Below are positions 42,834 through 49,893 of a stretch of DNA of 49,893 nucleotides, in pieces. Every line of letters starts with the position of its first letter. Position 1 is the first letter of the stretch. The stretch is from an uncultured Planctomycetaceae bacterium (GTDB lineage Bacteria; Planctomycetota; Planctomycetia; Planctomycetales; Planctomycetaceae): NCBI GenBank assembly GCA_937916515.1, contig CALFSX010000266.1:1-49893 (forward strand), given 5' to 3'. The notes below the pieces were generated by a model, which worked only from the letters and a program-made list of their open reading frames with translations, did no database searches and was not told where the DNA came from. Both the position numbers and the translations under genes were made by a program.

Positions 42834-45472
42834 CGGGGATTGCAGTCGATTCGATTCGCGTGCGAGGAGCACGAACTCACAATCTTCAAAACGTTGACGT
42901 TGATATTCCGTTGGGGCAATTGATTGTCGTCAGTGGCGTTAGCGGAAGTGGTAAAAGTTCGCTGGCTTTCGACACGATTTTTGCGGAAGGCCAGCGACGC
43001 TATCTGGAAAGCGTTTCCGTTCATACGCGAACGCTGTTAAAGCAGTTGCCTCGCCCTGAAGTTGACGAAGTCAGTTGTCTGCCTCCAACCGTTAGCGTGG
43101 ATCAAAGAGTCACAACAGCGCCCGCTCGCAGCACTCTTGCTGTGACCACTGAAATCTACGACTACCTGCGACTACTGTTTGCAAGAGCTGGCTTAGCGCA
43201 TTGCACCGGGTGTGGAAAGCCCGTGGAAAGTCAGTCAGTTGATCAAATTGTGGCTCAAGTACTGCAGCGGCCCGATCGTACCAAGCTGATGATTCTGTCG
43301 CCGATGGTGCGAGCTCGCAAAGGTGGTCACAAGGATGTGCTGGAACGAATTGGCCGCAACGGTTTTGTGCGAGCTCGAGTAGATGGCGAACTGCTGGATC
43401 TTGCCGATGTTCCGGAATTGAAGCAGAGCAGCAATCACAATATCGACGCAGTGATCGATCGAATTATTCTCAAGGACGGCATTGAACAACGTTTGCGAGA
43501 ATCGGTCGAACTGGCGGTTCGTGAAAGTGATGGCACGTGCATTGTTTGTGAGTTGGATGATGATCAGTGGGTCGATCAGCTGTTCAGCACGCGATTCAAC
43601 TGTGCAGATTGCAACCTGAGTTTTCCAACTCCGGAACCGCGAACTTTTAGCTTCAACAGCGTGTGGGGGGCGTGTCCTGTTTGCGAAGGCTTCGGCATTA
43701 AGGGGCTGGCTGAAGAAATTGACGACGTTACCGTGTTTCGTAACGCAGCCTGCGATGCTTGCGGTGGATCGAGATTGCAGCCGTTTGCGGCCGGTGTAAC
43801 GTTTCTTGGTTCCACGATTACAGATTTTGCACGATGCAGTGTTGACGGTGCGTTGCGCCTGGTGAATGCCTGGACGTCGGCGTTCGGCGGGGTTGAGGAC
43901 GATTCTGCGGTTGCGGAACTTATCGCTCTCTTGCCTGCGGAAGCCGTTTTAGTGGCGCGTCGCACGTTGCCGGATATCAGGCAACGTCTGGAATGCCTGC
44001 AGCAGGTGGGCGTCGGTTATTTGACATTGGATCGCGCCACGCGAACATTGTCTGGTGGCGAATTTCAGCGATCGCGACTGGCCGCGTGTTTGGGCACCGG
44101 GTTGCATGGAGCGTGTTTTGTTCTGGATGAACCAACAGCTGGTCTGCACCCACGGGATACTCAGCGGCTGCTGAAAACCTTGCTGGCGATTCGCGATACC
44201 GGGGCCACAGTTATTGTGGTGGAACATGATGGAGACATCATTCGAGCAGCCGATTGTCTGCTTGATCTTGGTCCGGGAGCGGGTGTTGAAGGCGGGCAGC
44301 TGGTCTTTACGGGGCCGCCCATGGACTCGGTTTTATGTCTGGATAGCCAGACTGGCAAATACCTGAACGGCGAATTTGAAAGTGTTGCGTCTGCTGCATC
44401 GTCCACCGCAACTCAAGAATTACCTGCGTCTGAAGTTGCGTCCGCAGCGGTAAAGTTGAGTATTAAAAACGCTCGGCGTAACAACCTGAAAAATGTTTCA
44501 GTGGAAATCCCGCTGCAGAAGCTGGTTTGTATTTCCGGAGTTAGTGGGTCCGGCAAGAGTTCGTTGATTATGGAAACGTTGCTGCCAGTGGTGCAAAAGC
44601 ATTGCAGCGTGAATGCCGGACGCCGCAGCGTGTCGGTCGATAGCAGCGAAGTGAAGTTTGCATTGGCCGATGCCGAATGTGACGCAATCGAAGGGTTGGA
44701 AAGTATTCGTCGAGTTGTCGCTGTTGATAACAGTCCGTTAGGTCGCAATCGTCGATCGTGTATCGCCACTTACAGCAAGTTGTGGGATGACGTAAGGAAA
44801 GTCTTTGCGAAGAATCGGGACGCGCGGGCGAAAGGATACGATGCTCGACAATTCAGCTTTAATACGGGGGACGGACGTTGCGAAGGCTGCAAAGGCACCG
44901 GACTGAAGGACGTTCGCATGACGTTTCTTCCCGATGCGACCGTGCCCTGCCCCGATTGCCGCGGTCAGCGTTTTAACAGGGCGACTCTGGCGGTGCGTTT
45001 TTCCGGAAAGAATGTCGCCGATGTGCTGGCAATGCGAGTCGACGAGGCGGCTGATTTTTTTGGCGAACTGGACACTCTTCACCATTTGATGGAGACATTT
45101 CGTCGAGTCGGACTTGGATACCTGACGCTGGGGCAGCCCGCCTCAACTTTTTCCGGTGGAGAAGCTCAGCGTGTGAAATTAGCCACGGAACTGGCATCCA
45201 GCCGATCGAATGCAACCCTGTATATTTTGGATGAGCCAACCAGCGGCCTGCATCCGGCGGATGTTGTCCACCTGAATCGCTTGCTGCGTGATTTGGTAAC
45301 TGCCGGAAATAGTGTGCTGGTCGTCGAACACAACACAGATGTCATGCGAAACAGCGACTGGATGATCGATATTGGGCCGGAAAGTGCGGCACAAGGCGGT
45401 CGGGTTATTGCGGAGGGAAGCCCGGAAACGATTGCCTTGGCGCCTGAAAGTTTGACCGGCCGGTACCTTTAA
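42830..45472 (+). CDS. UvrA-family excinuclease ATPase (880 residues)
   Basis: A DNA-damage-sensing ABC ATPase. Two ATPase cassettes are intact. The first has Walker A GVSGSGKSSL near 36, signature LSGGEFQR near 406 and Walker B VLDEPTAGLHP near 430. The second has Walker A GVSGSGKSSL near 570, signature FSGGEAQR near 773 and Walker B ILDEPTSGLHP near 799. Zinc-finger CxxC pairs are seen (CTGC, CADC...CPVC, CDAC, CEGC...CPDC). A segment at about 130-245, where UvrA proteins carry the UvrB-binding domain, is retained, unlike in class-II UvrA. At 880 residues it is shorter than typical UvrA (about 940), so it may be a second UvrA rather than the main repair enzyme. The start is GTG at 42830, overlapping the phosphatase stop. 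Confidence 0.93.
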   Translation: MTGIAVDSIRVRGARTHNLQNVDVDIPLGQLIVVSGVSGSGKSSLAFDTIFAEGQRRYLESVSVHTRTLLKQLPRPEVDEVSCLPPTVSVDQRVTTAPARSTLAVTTEIYDYLRLLFARAGLAHCTGCGKPVESQSVDQIVAQVLQRPDRTKLMILSPMVRARKGGHKDVLERIGRNGFVRARVDGELLDLADVPELKQSSNHNIDAVIDRIILKDGIEQRLRESVELAVRESDGTCIVCELDDDQWVDQLFSTRFNCADCNLSFPTPEPRTFSFNSVWGACPVCEGFGIKGLAEEIDDVTVFRNAACDACGGSRLQPFAAGVTFLGSTITDFARCSVDGALRLVNAWTSAFGGVEDDSAVAELIALLPAEAVLVARRTLPDIRQRLECLQQVGVGYLTLDRATRTLSGGEFQRSRLAACLGTGLHGACFVLDEPTAGLHPRDTQRLLKTLLAIRDTGATVIVVEHDGDIIRAADCLLDLGPGAGVEGGQLVFTGPPMDSVLCLDSQTGKYLNGEFESVASAASSTATQELPASEVASAAVKLSIKNARRNNLKNVSVEIPLQKLVCISGVSGSGKSSLIMETLLPVVQKHCSVNAGRRSVSVDSSEVKFALADAECDAIEGLESIRRVVAVDNSPLGRNRRSCIATYSKLWDDVRKVFAKNRDARAKGYDARQFSFNTGDGRCEGCKGTGLKDVRMTFLPDATVPCPDCRGQRFNRATLAVRFSGKNVADVLAMRVDEAADFFGELDTLHHLMETFRRVGLGYLTLGQPASTFSGGEAQRVKLATELASSRSNATLYILDEPTSGLHPADVVHLNRLLRDLVTAGNSVLVVEHNTDVMRNSDWMIDIGPESAAQGGRVIAEGSPETIALAPESLTGRYL

Positions 45473-45673
45473 TGTGGCATTTCCTGCCGATTGATGCAAA
45501 GAATTTTCAAAACCATCCGAAGTAACGCAAATTTTCTGGTAGCAGACTCTGGAAACGGAAACGAAACCTCGCTACACTCCTCGTCCGCGTGACTCCGGGA
45601 ACCGAATAGTTCCAGAGTTGCGAGTCGAATCAAACAAGCTTCGGTGGGTTTGGTTCGGTAAAACCGCTGGAAT

Positions 45674-45748
45674 CGGGGCGTAGCTCAGCCTGGCTAGAGC
45701 GCTGCGTTTGGGACGCAGAAGTCGCATGTTCGAATCATGTCGCCCCGA
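45674..45748 (+). tRNA. tRNA-Pro (anticodon UGG)
   Basis: A complete cloverleaf: acceptor CGGGGCG / CGCCCCG, D-stem GCTC/GAGC, anticodon stem CTGCG/CGCAG with loop TTTGGGA (anticodon TGG), T-stem GCATG/CATGT with TTCGAAT loop, and discriminator A at 45748. CCA is not encoded. A T-rich run follows. The decayed integrase begins about 270 bases downstream, so this tRNA gene is the probable attachment site of the element. Confidence 0.97.
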
Positions 45749-45763
45749 CTTTTTAACTTCTTT

Positions 45764-45837
45764 GGTATCAACCACTTACGTCAACCCGACGGTGATACCT
45801 TTCGGCCAGTTTGGTCGGAGATACCTTTGGTGATACC
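45764..45837. repeat. Cluster of GGTGATACC-like repeats next to tRNA-Pro
   Basis: Direct copies GGTGATACC (45791-45799), GGAGATACC (45817-45825) and GGTGATACC (45829-45837), plus an inverted relative GGTATCAACC (45764-45773; reverse complement GGTTGATACC). They lie within 90 bases of the 3' end of the tRNA. Their spacing and position suit recombinase or excisionase arm sites, but this is inference. Confidence 0.5.
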
Positions 45838-46017
45838 CTCCTGCGGTCCTTTGGGAGCACGAGAGGGAAAAATCACGGCTTGCGAAGGTCCTCGTCACGA
45901 AAGACGAGTGAAGTGTGGCCGCGGGCTTTGAACTGCTTCCAGCTGAGGCTGTCGAGCTCCCCGTTAATTCGCATCACACAGTCGCTTCCTTGTTCTGGTC
46001 CCCTGTCAGTCAAACAC
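45838..46017. other. Sequence between repeats and recognisable integrase remnant
   Basis: About 180 bases where an integrase N-terminus would be expected. I cannot recover a conserved reading frame here. The in-frame translation becomes integrase-like only from about 46018. It may be decayed or a leader. Confidence 0.35.
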
Positions 46018-46569
46018 TGCTCCAGTCACATCGGCGAACTTAAACGTTTGTTTACATGGCTGCACACCACTCAGGAGTTTGCCTAGAGGCGGCCTGCCGA
46101 TGTCGATTTGATCGTGGCGAATTTGAAGCGATTTCCTTCCGATCGAAGGTCGATTAGAGATATCGACATCAAGACGTTCACCGTCGATCACCTCAAGCTC
46201 CTGTACAAGCACGCCTCGCCTGCCCAACGGCTGAAACTCGTTTGGTGTTTGAATTGTTCTCACGGTGCGGCGGAAATTGGCCGGGTGGTGGTTGTGGCCT
46301 GAGACAATCCAATTGGTTCAGTGGTGGAAAGCCGATCTTGAGCAAAGGCTCAAGCGGGAACTGAAGTCCTCCGAGCGAATGCTGCTGACGGACAAGGGCA
46401 CCAGCCTCTACCGGGATTCTTCACGGAACGCCCAGACATCGTTTGCCAACGAATGGAGTCGTCTGCGGGGTCGCGTTGCCAAGACAGAAGGTAAGGACGC
46501 GATACCAAGGCTTCCCTTCGGTACGCTCCGGGATCAGCTGAGCAACTGGCTCGGTAGCAATCAGAACCT
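46018..46569 (+). pseudogene. Decayed tyrosine-type site-specific recombinase (integrase)
   Basis: Pieces of a planctomycete phage-type integrase are readable in two frames. Frame 1 reads HIGELKRLFTWLHTTQEFA, then a TAG at 46084-46086 where Trp is expected, then RRPADVDLIVANLKRFPSDRR, FTVDHLKLLYKHASP and CLNCSHGAAEIGRV. At about 46280-46290 the frame changes and roughly 30-40 codons appear missing, joining at a GGGTGGTGG stretch. The second frame then gives GWWLWPETIQLVQWWKADLEQRL, LLTDKGTSLYRDSSRNAQTSFANEWSRLRGR and PRLPFGTLRDQLSNWLGS. The C-terminus with the catalytic Tyr is absent; an unrelated AAA+ fragment on the opposite strand abuts it. The gene is dead. It marks an old integration at tRNA-Pro. 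Confidence 0.85.
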
Positions 46570-46737
46570 CTTTTTCAGCAATGTGTCAATCGCTTCTTGG
46601 CCAAAATCTTCGCCTCCAGATTTGGCGAGCGTGTAGGCTTCATCAATGAACAGCACGCCGTCTGTAGCTTTGGCAATCGCTTCATTCGTTTTGATCGCAG
46701 TTTGCCCGACGTAACCACCGACCATTGTTGCCCTGCA
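46561..46737 (-). pseudogene. Fragment of a CbxX/SpoVK-type AAA+ ATPase
   Basis: Reading leftward from 46737: [54 protein letters not shown], then a stop at 46561-46563. This is the segment around Walker B (VLFIDEA) of CbxX/CfxQ or SpoVK-like AAA+ proteins, normally about 300 residues. Walker A and the entire C-terminal lid are missing. Similarity begins directly after the stop codon of the DUF5684 gene and ends at the integrase junction, so it is a captured internal piece. It has an internal ATG (46723-46725) that could start a 54-residue peptide, but no function is expected. Confidence 0.8.
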
Positions 46738-47385
46738 CTAACCGTAGACGACAGCGTTGGGGAGTGCCTGTTTAAGTTGGCGGACGCCTTCGCGTGACAG
46801 TCGTGCTGCCGTGAGATCGAGGATCCGAAGGGAAGTCATTTGCGAGAAGTACTGGATCGACTGGTCTGTAAGTGACGTGCGGCTGAGATATGCTTCTTCA
46901 AGCCCGAGAGGGACCAGCTGCTCGACGTTATGGTCGGACAGGTTACTTCCACGGCCGATGGCAACGCGACGCTGCTCGACTCCGTAATCCGATTTCAAGG
47001 CAACTCCGAGATCACGGTACCGACTTGAAATCTCTGCTCCAAAACGCGTGGACGTGTCTCCGTGGTACTGCGACTCACCGAAGCCCAGGACCGGAAAGCC
47101 GATCCACCCGAACAGATAAAGCAGCCACCCATATGCCGGAGATCGCCGGAATGCCCGTGCAACGTCGAAGCAGACCATTGCGACAACAACGATGTTGACG
47201 ACAGGAATGAAAAACAGAACCGTCCACCACGCAGGCCTGTTCGCGAGTCGCAGCAGTACGACGATGTTGTACACAGGAATGAAGGCTGCCAGCCACGGCT
47301 GATTTGCTTTCGCAAACGTCTTTGCCAAACCGATTATGGACAGAACCCCGACTCCGATTGCCAGCCATTGTAAAAGAGTGTGCAT
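46738..47385 (-). CDS. DUF5684-type membrane protein with leucine-rich C-terminus
   Basis: A 215-residue protein. Residues 1-105 contain three to four membrane segments in the DUF5684 pattern: LLQWLAIGVGVLSIIGLAKTFAKANQPWLAAFIPVYNIVVLLRLANRPAWWTVLFFIPVVNIVVVAMVC is the region, followed by DVARAFRRSPAYGWLLYLFGWIGFPVLGFGESQY. After a linker, residues about 145-213 are two to three leucine-rich repeats (LEEAYLSRTSLTDQSIQYFSQM, LRILDLTAARLSREGVRQLKQALP). The family is a small membrane module often placed before signal-peptidase-like or other domains; here it carries an LRR tail on the cytosolic or periplasmic side. Its stop codon is the boundary of the AAA+ fragment. The gene itself looks intact, and its role is unknown. 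Confidence 0.75.
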   Translation of the reverse strand: MHTLLQWLAIGVGVLSIIGLAKTFAKANQPWLAAFIPVYNIVVLLRLANRPAWWTVLFFIPVVNIVVVAMVCFDVARAFRRSPAYGWLLYLFGWIGFPVLGFGESQYHGDTSTRFGAEISSRYRDLGVALKSDYGVEQRRVAIGRGSNLSDHNVEQLVPLGLEEAYLSRTSLTDQSIQYFSQMTSLRILDLTAARLSREGVRQLKQALPNAVVYG

Positions 47386-47817
47386 AGAGAACTCCGATGT
47401 AAACAGATGAACACGTCATGGGATTGAAAGAACGTCGATTGAGTTTTAAACTCATTCCCGAAGGGCTTGCTGCTTGCCGCCACGCAAGGTCTGTAAACAC
47501 CTTGCCCCGAAGATAGCAAGACTCGGGCGTGAATGCGATGGTGCCACGTCATCGTGAATTAATTTAACGAGCACATTGCTCAGGACGCTGTCTTGAAAAA
47601 TTCGAAATCCGAGTTAACGCTCAGCCGCTGCACGCCAACTGCACCCTTTTAGGGAGCAGTTTATCTCCAAGCACTTGGATTTGAACGAATGGAACGAACA
47701 GCATCCTGATGATCAGGAAATATTCTTGGGGTTCGCTTCAGGCCCCCGGAAAAGGTTGCACGGCGGTAGTGTAGACTTTTACGGCAACTTTAGAAAACGA
47801 CATCGTGGACACTGGCA
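47386..47817. other. Intergenic region in the island
   Basis: The region has about 432 bases. It holds the presumed divergent promoters of the DUF5684 gene and the GKYKG-type gene. No gene, tRNA or convincing terminator was seen. Confidence 0.45.
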
Positions 47818-48364
47818 ATGGCTGACAGCACATTCCATTTCGGCAAGTACAAAGGAACACCGCTGGCTGACATACCGGAAGCTTATTTGGAATGGGTGAT
47901 CATAAACCACGGCGACAACAACGCGATCAGAGCAGCACAGACCGAGTTGGAAAAGCGTGGACGAGACATCATCGTTGGCGGAAAGGACAAGAAGCCCGTT
48001 GCAGGTCAACTGTTCGAACCCGGAGAAGCTGAACGAGCAATCCCGAGTGGCAAGCATAAGGGGAAATTGCTCAGTGATTTGAGCGATGCTGCGGTACAGG
48101 GAATGTGGTCATCATGGAACGGGATCATGGAACGGTATCAACAAACTGAAGGTGACAGCTTTCTTCGCCGAAATCGAGGCCGAAAAAGAACGCCGGAACA
48201 TCAAACCCGGTACGAAGGGTGTTAGTTCAAAGGCCAAGGTGGCAAAACCTAAGCCCAAGGCTGAGGACCAACACTATATTTGGAAAGACGCAAAGGGCAC
48301 TGAACACATGATCCCAAATGCTGTGAGTATGGAAGGGCGGGAAAACGAGGAAGCCACGTTCTGA
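47818..48364 (+). pseudogene. GKYKG-type (DUF3820-like) gene broken by a 13-bp tandem duplication
   Basis: Frame 1 begins MADSTFHFGKYKGTPLADIPEAYLEWVI and carries a second related motif IPSGKHKGKLLSDL. It then loses sense after 48123. The correct continuation is in another frame (NKLKVTAFFAEIEAEKERRNIKPGTKG ... EATF, stop at 48364). At 48111-48136 the 13-mer ATCATGGAACGG(G/T) is present twice in tandem. Deleting one copy restores a single 177-residue frame with WSSWNGINKLKVTAFF. GKYKG domains of this kind are found in DUF3820 proteins and at the C-termini of exonuclease-X-like proteins and may bind nucleic acid. The C-terminal Lys-rich region (KAKVAKPKPKAE) is linker-like. Whether this is a fixed mutation or phase variation is open. 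Confidence 0.8.
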
Positions 48365-48565
48365 ACGCCGCAATGAGGGCCTATGAGAGTAGTTCAGCAG
48401 AGCCAATTCAGTTTGAAATTTTTTAGTTTGCTCAGCAGACCTTGCCCCTCCGAAGGCAGGATGGATGTTGCCCATCTGGAAGATAAAATGCCGGTGGGTA
48501 CCCTTACAGTGCGTCTTGTGCGTTCAGTGCGGCTCCAGTCGATCAGATATCGAACTCGTTACTGG

Positions 48566-48988
48566 TCAGTTCTTCTTTTGCTCAGCCGGTACAGAGCCAA
48601 GTGTCTTGAGCAAAGTTGCCAGGCTGTTCCGTGTCTCTGTGGGCAAGCTCGCCAGTTGAGACGCCAAAGCCAGCAAATCAGAGGGTAATTCAGGAGTATG
48701 GTCCCCGATTTGGTCCCCTGTTTCCGAGGGTGTCTCTGAAACCCCTCTATTTACAGTGTTTTCGTCGTCCGTTTCACTCCTCTCCAGAGCAGTGTGTTGT
48801 TTGTTGCCAAGACCGTTTTGTTTTTCCGCCTTCGGTACTGACAACTCCACAGGACACGAAAAAATCATGACGTCCAGTCTCCGGAAACTATCTCGTTCTT
48901 CGAGCCAACGCCGATAGTCGCGACTTCGGTTTTCGGCCTTAGTTGTGGTAGGCGACAGACGCTTCCGTTGATGTTCAATGCAGACCAT
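48566..48988 (-). CDS. Hypothetical island protein downstream of the DUF1580 gene
   Basis: A 140-residue hydrophilic protein I do not recognise. Residues 1-45 are basic and could bind DNA (EHQRKRLSPTTTKAENRSRDYRRWLEERDSFRRLDV). The middle is acidic and disordered (Glu/Asp/Thr/Ser). The C-terminal stretch DLLALASQLASLPTETRNSLATLLKTLG is an amphipathic helical pair. It begins 24 bases after the stop of the DUF1580 gene, same strand, so they likely form a two-gene unit. Such gene pairs near integrases suggest accessory functions of an integrative element. Confidence that it is translated is moderate. Confidence 0.6.
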   Translation of the reverse strand: MVCIEHQRKRLSPTTTKAENRSRDYRRWLEERDSFRRLDVMIFSCPVELSVPKAEKQNGLGNKQHTALERSETDDENTVNRGVSETPSETGDQIGDHTPELPSDLLALASQLASLPTETRNSLATLLKTLGSVPAEQKKN

Positions 48989-49012
48989 GCGTTCAGCCGC
49001 GGAGATCGGCGA

Positions 49013-49309
49013 TTAGACGCCGAATTGATCGAGCACAGCTTTTGCCCGTCGCAACGAATCGCTTCGGTTGTGTTTCTTTCGAGTATTGGGGGAGGCATCG
49101 TTGGCACTGGCTTCGATGAATCTTGAACAGGCTTCCACGGATGTGTAGCGTCGGCCGCCGATTCGGATCGATTCCAACACAACACCCCGCGTGCCTTTGA
49201 GCATCCAACGCCATACCGTAGGCATTGAGACCGGAGTCGGGAAAGCCTCGCATGCTTGTTTGGCAGTCAGCAATTGTTCGACATCTGTATTGATTGGTGA
49301 ATTCGCCAT
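49013..49309 (-). CDS. DUF1580 putative DNA-binding (excisionase-like) protein
   Basis: A 98-residue protein. Residues about 12-66 match the DUF1580 pattern: LLTAKQACEAFP, MPTVWRWMLKGTRGVVLESIRIGGRRYTSVEACSRFIEA. The middle, xTVWRWxxxGxRGVxLExxRxGGRRYTSxEA, is a winged-helix/MerR-like helix-turn-helix similar to AlpA/Xis excisionases. The C-terminus is basic. In planctomycetes these proteins sit with integrases, so a role in excision or control of the element is inferred. The ATG at 49307-49309 is used. It forms a probable operon with the gene at 48566. The integrase remnant lies 2.5 kb away, so it may now serve another element. Confidence 0.85.
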   Translation of the reverse strand: MANSPINTDVEQLLTAKQACEAFPTPVSMPTVWRWMLKGTRGVVLESIRIGGRRYTSVEACSRFIEASANDASPNTRKKHNRSDSLRRAKAVLDQFGV

Positions 49310-49658
49310 TGCTCAGCCCTCCATTTCTAGTGAAGTGGAATGAGCATGCTGGACGTGTTGAGCTAAAGAGGTCGGACGGAAAAGTAGTCCGTGGAGTGCG
49401 ATCTCTCTTCGAGATGGAGCCGGGGCGTATTGGCTCTCTGGTTTGGTCATCTTGAAAACCCTGAAACAAGTGGTGTCTCAACCCACTCGTTGGGCCTTCC
49501 TTGCGGAACTTAAAACAATTCCCTTGTGGAATTGACCAATCTAAGGCCACAGGTTAACATTAGTCGCAAAGGTCGTCAAGGACCTCCGGGTCTTTTTCGG
49601 TCTCACAAAGGCGAATACTATCCATGCAGTCGCGAAACGCGACAGGAATGAACATGCC
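49310..49658. other. Divergent intergenic region DUF1580 / RHH-like gene
   Basis: The region has about 349 bases and no supported gene. It contains a small hairpin with T-tract at 49579-49597 in front of the plus-strand gene (listed separately). Confidence 0.45.
49579..49597 (+). terminator. Possible attenuator-like hairpin before the RHH-like gene
   Basis: Stem AGGACC (49579-49584) with GGTCTT (49589-49594; one G-T pair), tetraloop TCCG, then a T run to 49597. There is no plus-strand gene upstream of it within the previous kilobase. It could attenuate the leader of the gene at 49659. The stem is short, so it may be chance. Confidence 0.35.
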
Positions 49659-49868
49659 ATGAGCAAGAAGAAAATGCCTAACGATGCGTCAGCCAACAAG
49701 CCATTCACGAAACAAATGAAAGTGTTCCTAACGATACCGGAACATGCCGTCGTTACAGCGGCAGCCAACATGAAGAACATGAACATCGGCGATTACATGA
49801 AGTTGGTCGTGATCACCCAGGCAAAACAAGACGCAAAAGAAATGAACAAGATCATCGACTCGATCTGA
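49659..49868 (+). CDS. Small ribbon-helix-helix-like protein
   Basis: A 69-residue basic protein starting at ATG 49659. After a Lys-rich leader, residues 20-55 read MKVFLTIPEHAVVTAAANMKNMNIGDYMKLVVITQA. One short beta strand followed by two helices is the ribbon-helix-helix pattern of antitoxins and MobC-like plasmid proteins (compare the R(L)TxEExxxLxxxAxxxGxSxSEYVR form). A toxin or relaxase gene would be expected downstream but the window ends 25 bases after its stop. It may be an antitoxin, a transcriptional repressor or an element mobilisation accessory protein; I cannot decide. Confidence 0.6.
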   Translation: MSKKKMPNDASANKPFTKQMKVFLTIPEHAVVTAAANMKNMNIGDYMKLVVITQAKQDAKEMNKIIDSI

Positions 49869-49893
49869 ATCGCTCTAAATTCCGGAATTTAGA

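Noticed and set aside
48993-49550. A 185-codon minus-strand frame overlapping the DUF1580 gene
   Set aside because: It is the same strand in another frame. The DUF1580 frame has strong motifs and this one has none.
1-49893. CRISPR array, rRNA operon or intact insertion sequence
   Set aside because: No regularly spaced direct repeats, no rRNA sequence and no transposase with inverted ends were seen.

Overview
The window looks like a chromosomal segment of a planctomycete (class Planctomycetia, possibly a marine Gimesia/Rubinisphaera/Fuerstiella-like organism; genus is a guess). The clues are family-level: a glucosamine-6-phosphate deaminase fused to a PIG-L deacetylase domain, large exported proteins with N-terminal LEPR/LEER-type motifs, Calx-beta and PQQ-propeller proteins, a DUF1580 protein, a DUF5684+LRR protein, and housekeeping genes that mostly stand alone rather than in long operons. 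Base composition looks roughly balanced (by eye).

Layout. 1-8 kb, minus strand: the start of a probable RND-efflux adaptor, a cytidylate-kinase-like protein, an OmpA-type lipoprotein, ComEC, NrdR and a secreted CAP-domain protein. 8.8-13.3 kb: an RRM Gly-rich RNA-binding protein with a clear terminator, a small membrane protein, the NagB-PIG-L fusion and a STAS protein. 13.5-31.3 kb: a giant Calx-beta/cyclophilin surface protein, an isoaspartyl peptidase, TerC, NadC, an apparently catalytically dead alpha/beta-hydrolase, GlmS, a PQQ beta-propeller protein, methionine aminopeptidase and a secreted transglutaminase-like protein. 31.4-36.6 kb: an LRR lipoprotein and the most unusual locus of the window, a compact four-gene cluster in which an SbcC/Rad50-type ATPase is split. 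The N-terminal half carries Walker A and ends in a CPTCG zinc-hook-like motif. It is followed, with a 4-nt overlap, by an Mre11/SbcD-like phosphoesterase, then a 102-residue coiled-coil protein, then a separate protein with the ABC signature, Walker B and H-loop. 36.7-45.5 kb: a DUF1579 protein, an RBBP9-like hydrolase, a small HEFAH protein, groEL, groES (with two inverted repeats upstream instead of an obvious CIRCE), a candidate small RNA, and a PrpE-like phosphatase translationally coupled to a UvrA homologue.

45.7-49.9 kb: tRNA-Pro(UGG) marks the edge of a decayed integrated element. Immediately 3' of it lie GGTGATACC-like repeats and a tyrosine-recombinase pseudogene with a nonsense codon, an internal deletion and a truncated end. 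An AAA+ (CbxX/SpoVK-type) gene fragment abuts it, followed by a DUF5684/LRR protein and a GKYKG-type gene broken by an exact 13-bp tandem duplication. A DUF1580 putative DNA-binding protein, a co-oriented hypothetical protein and a small ribbon-helix-helix-like protein complete the region. The right end of the element is not in the window.

How genes work together: GlmS and NagB-PIG-L run opposite directions of amino-sugar metabolism but are 12 kb apart. GroES and GroEL are neighbours with a 200-nt spacer and a strong terminator after groEL. The split Rad50/Mre11-like cluster is inferred to form one DNA-processing complex. All functional calls come from reading motifs by eye; no database search was run.
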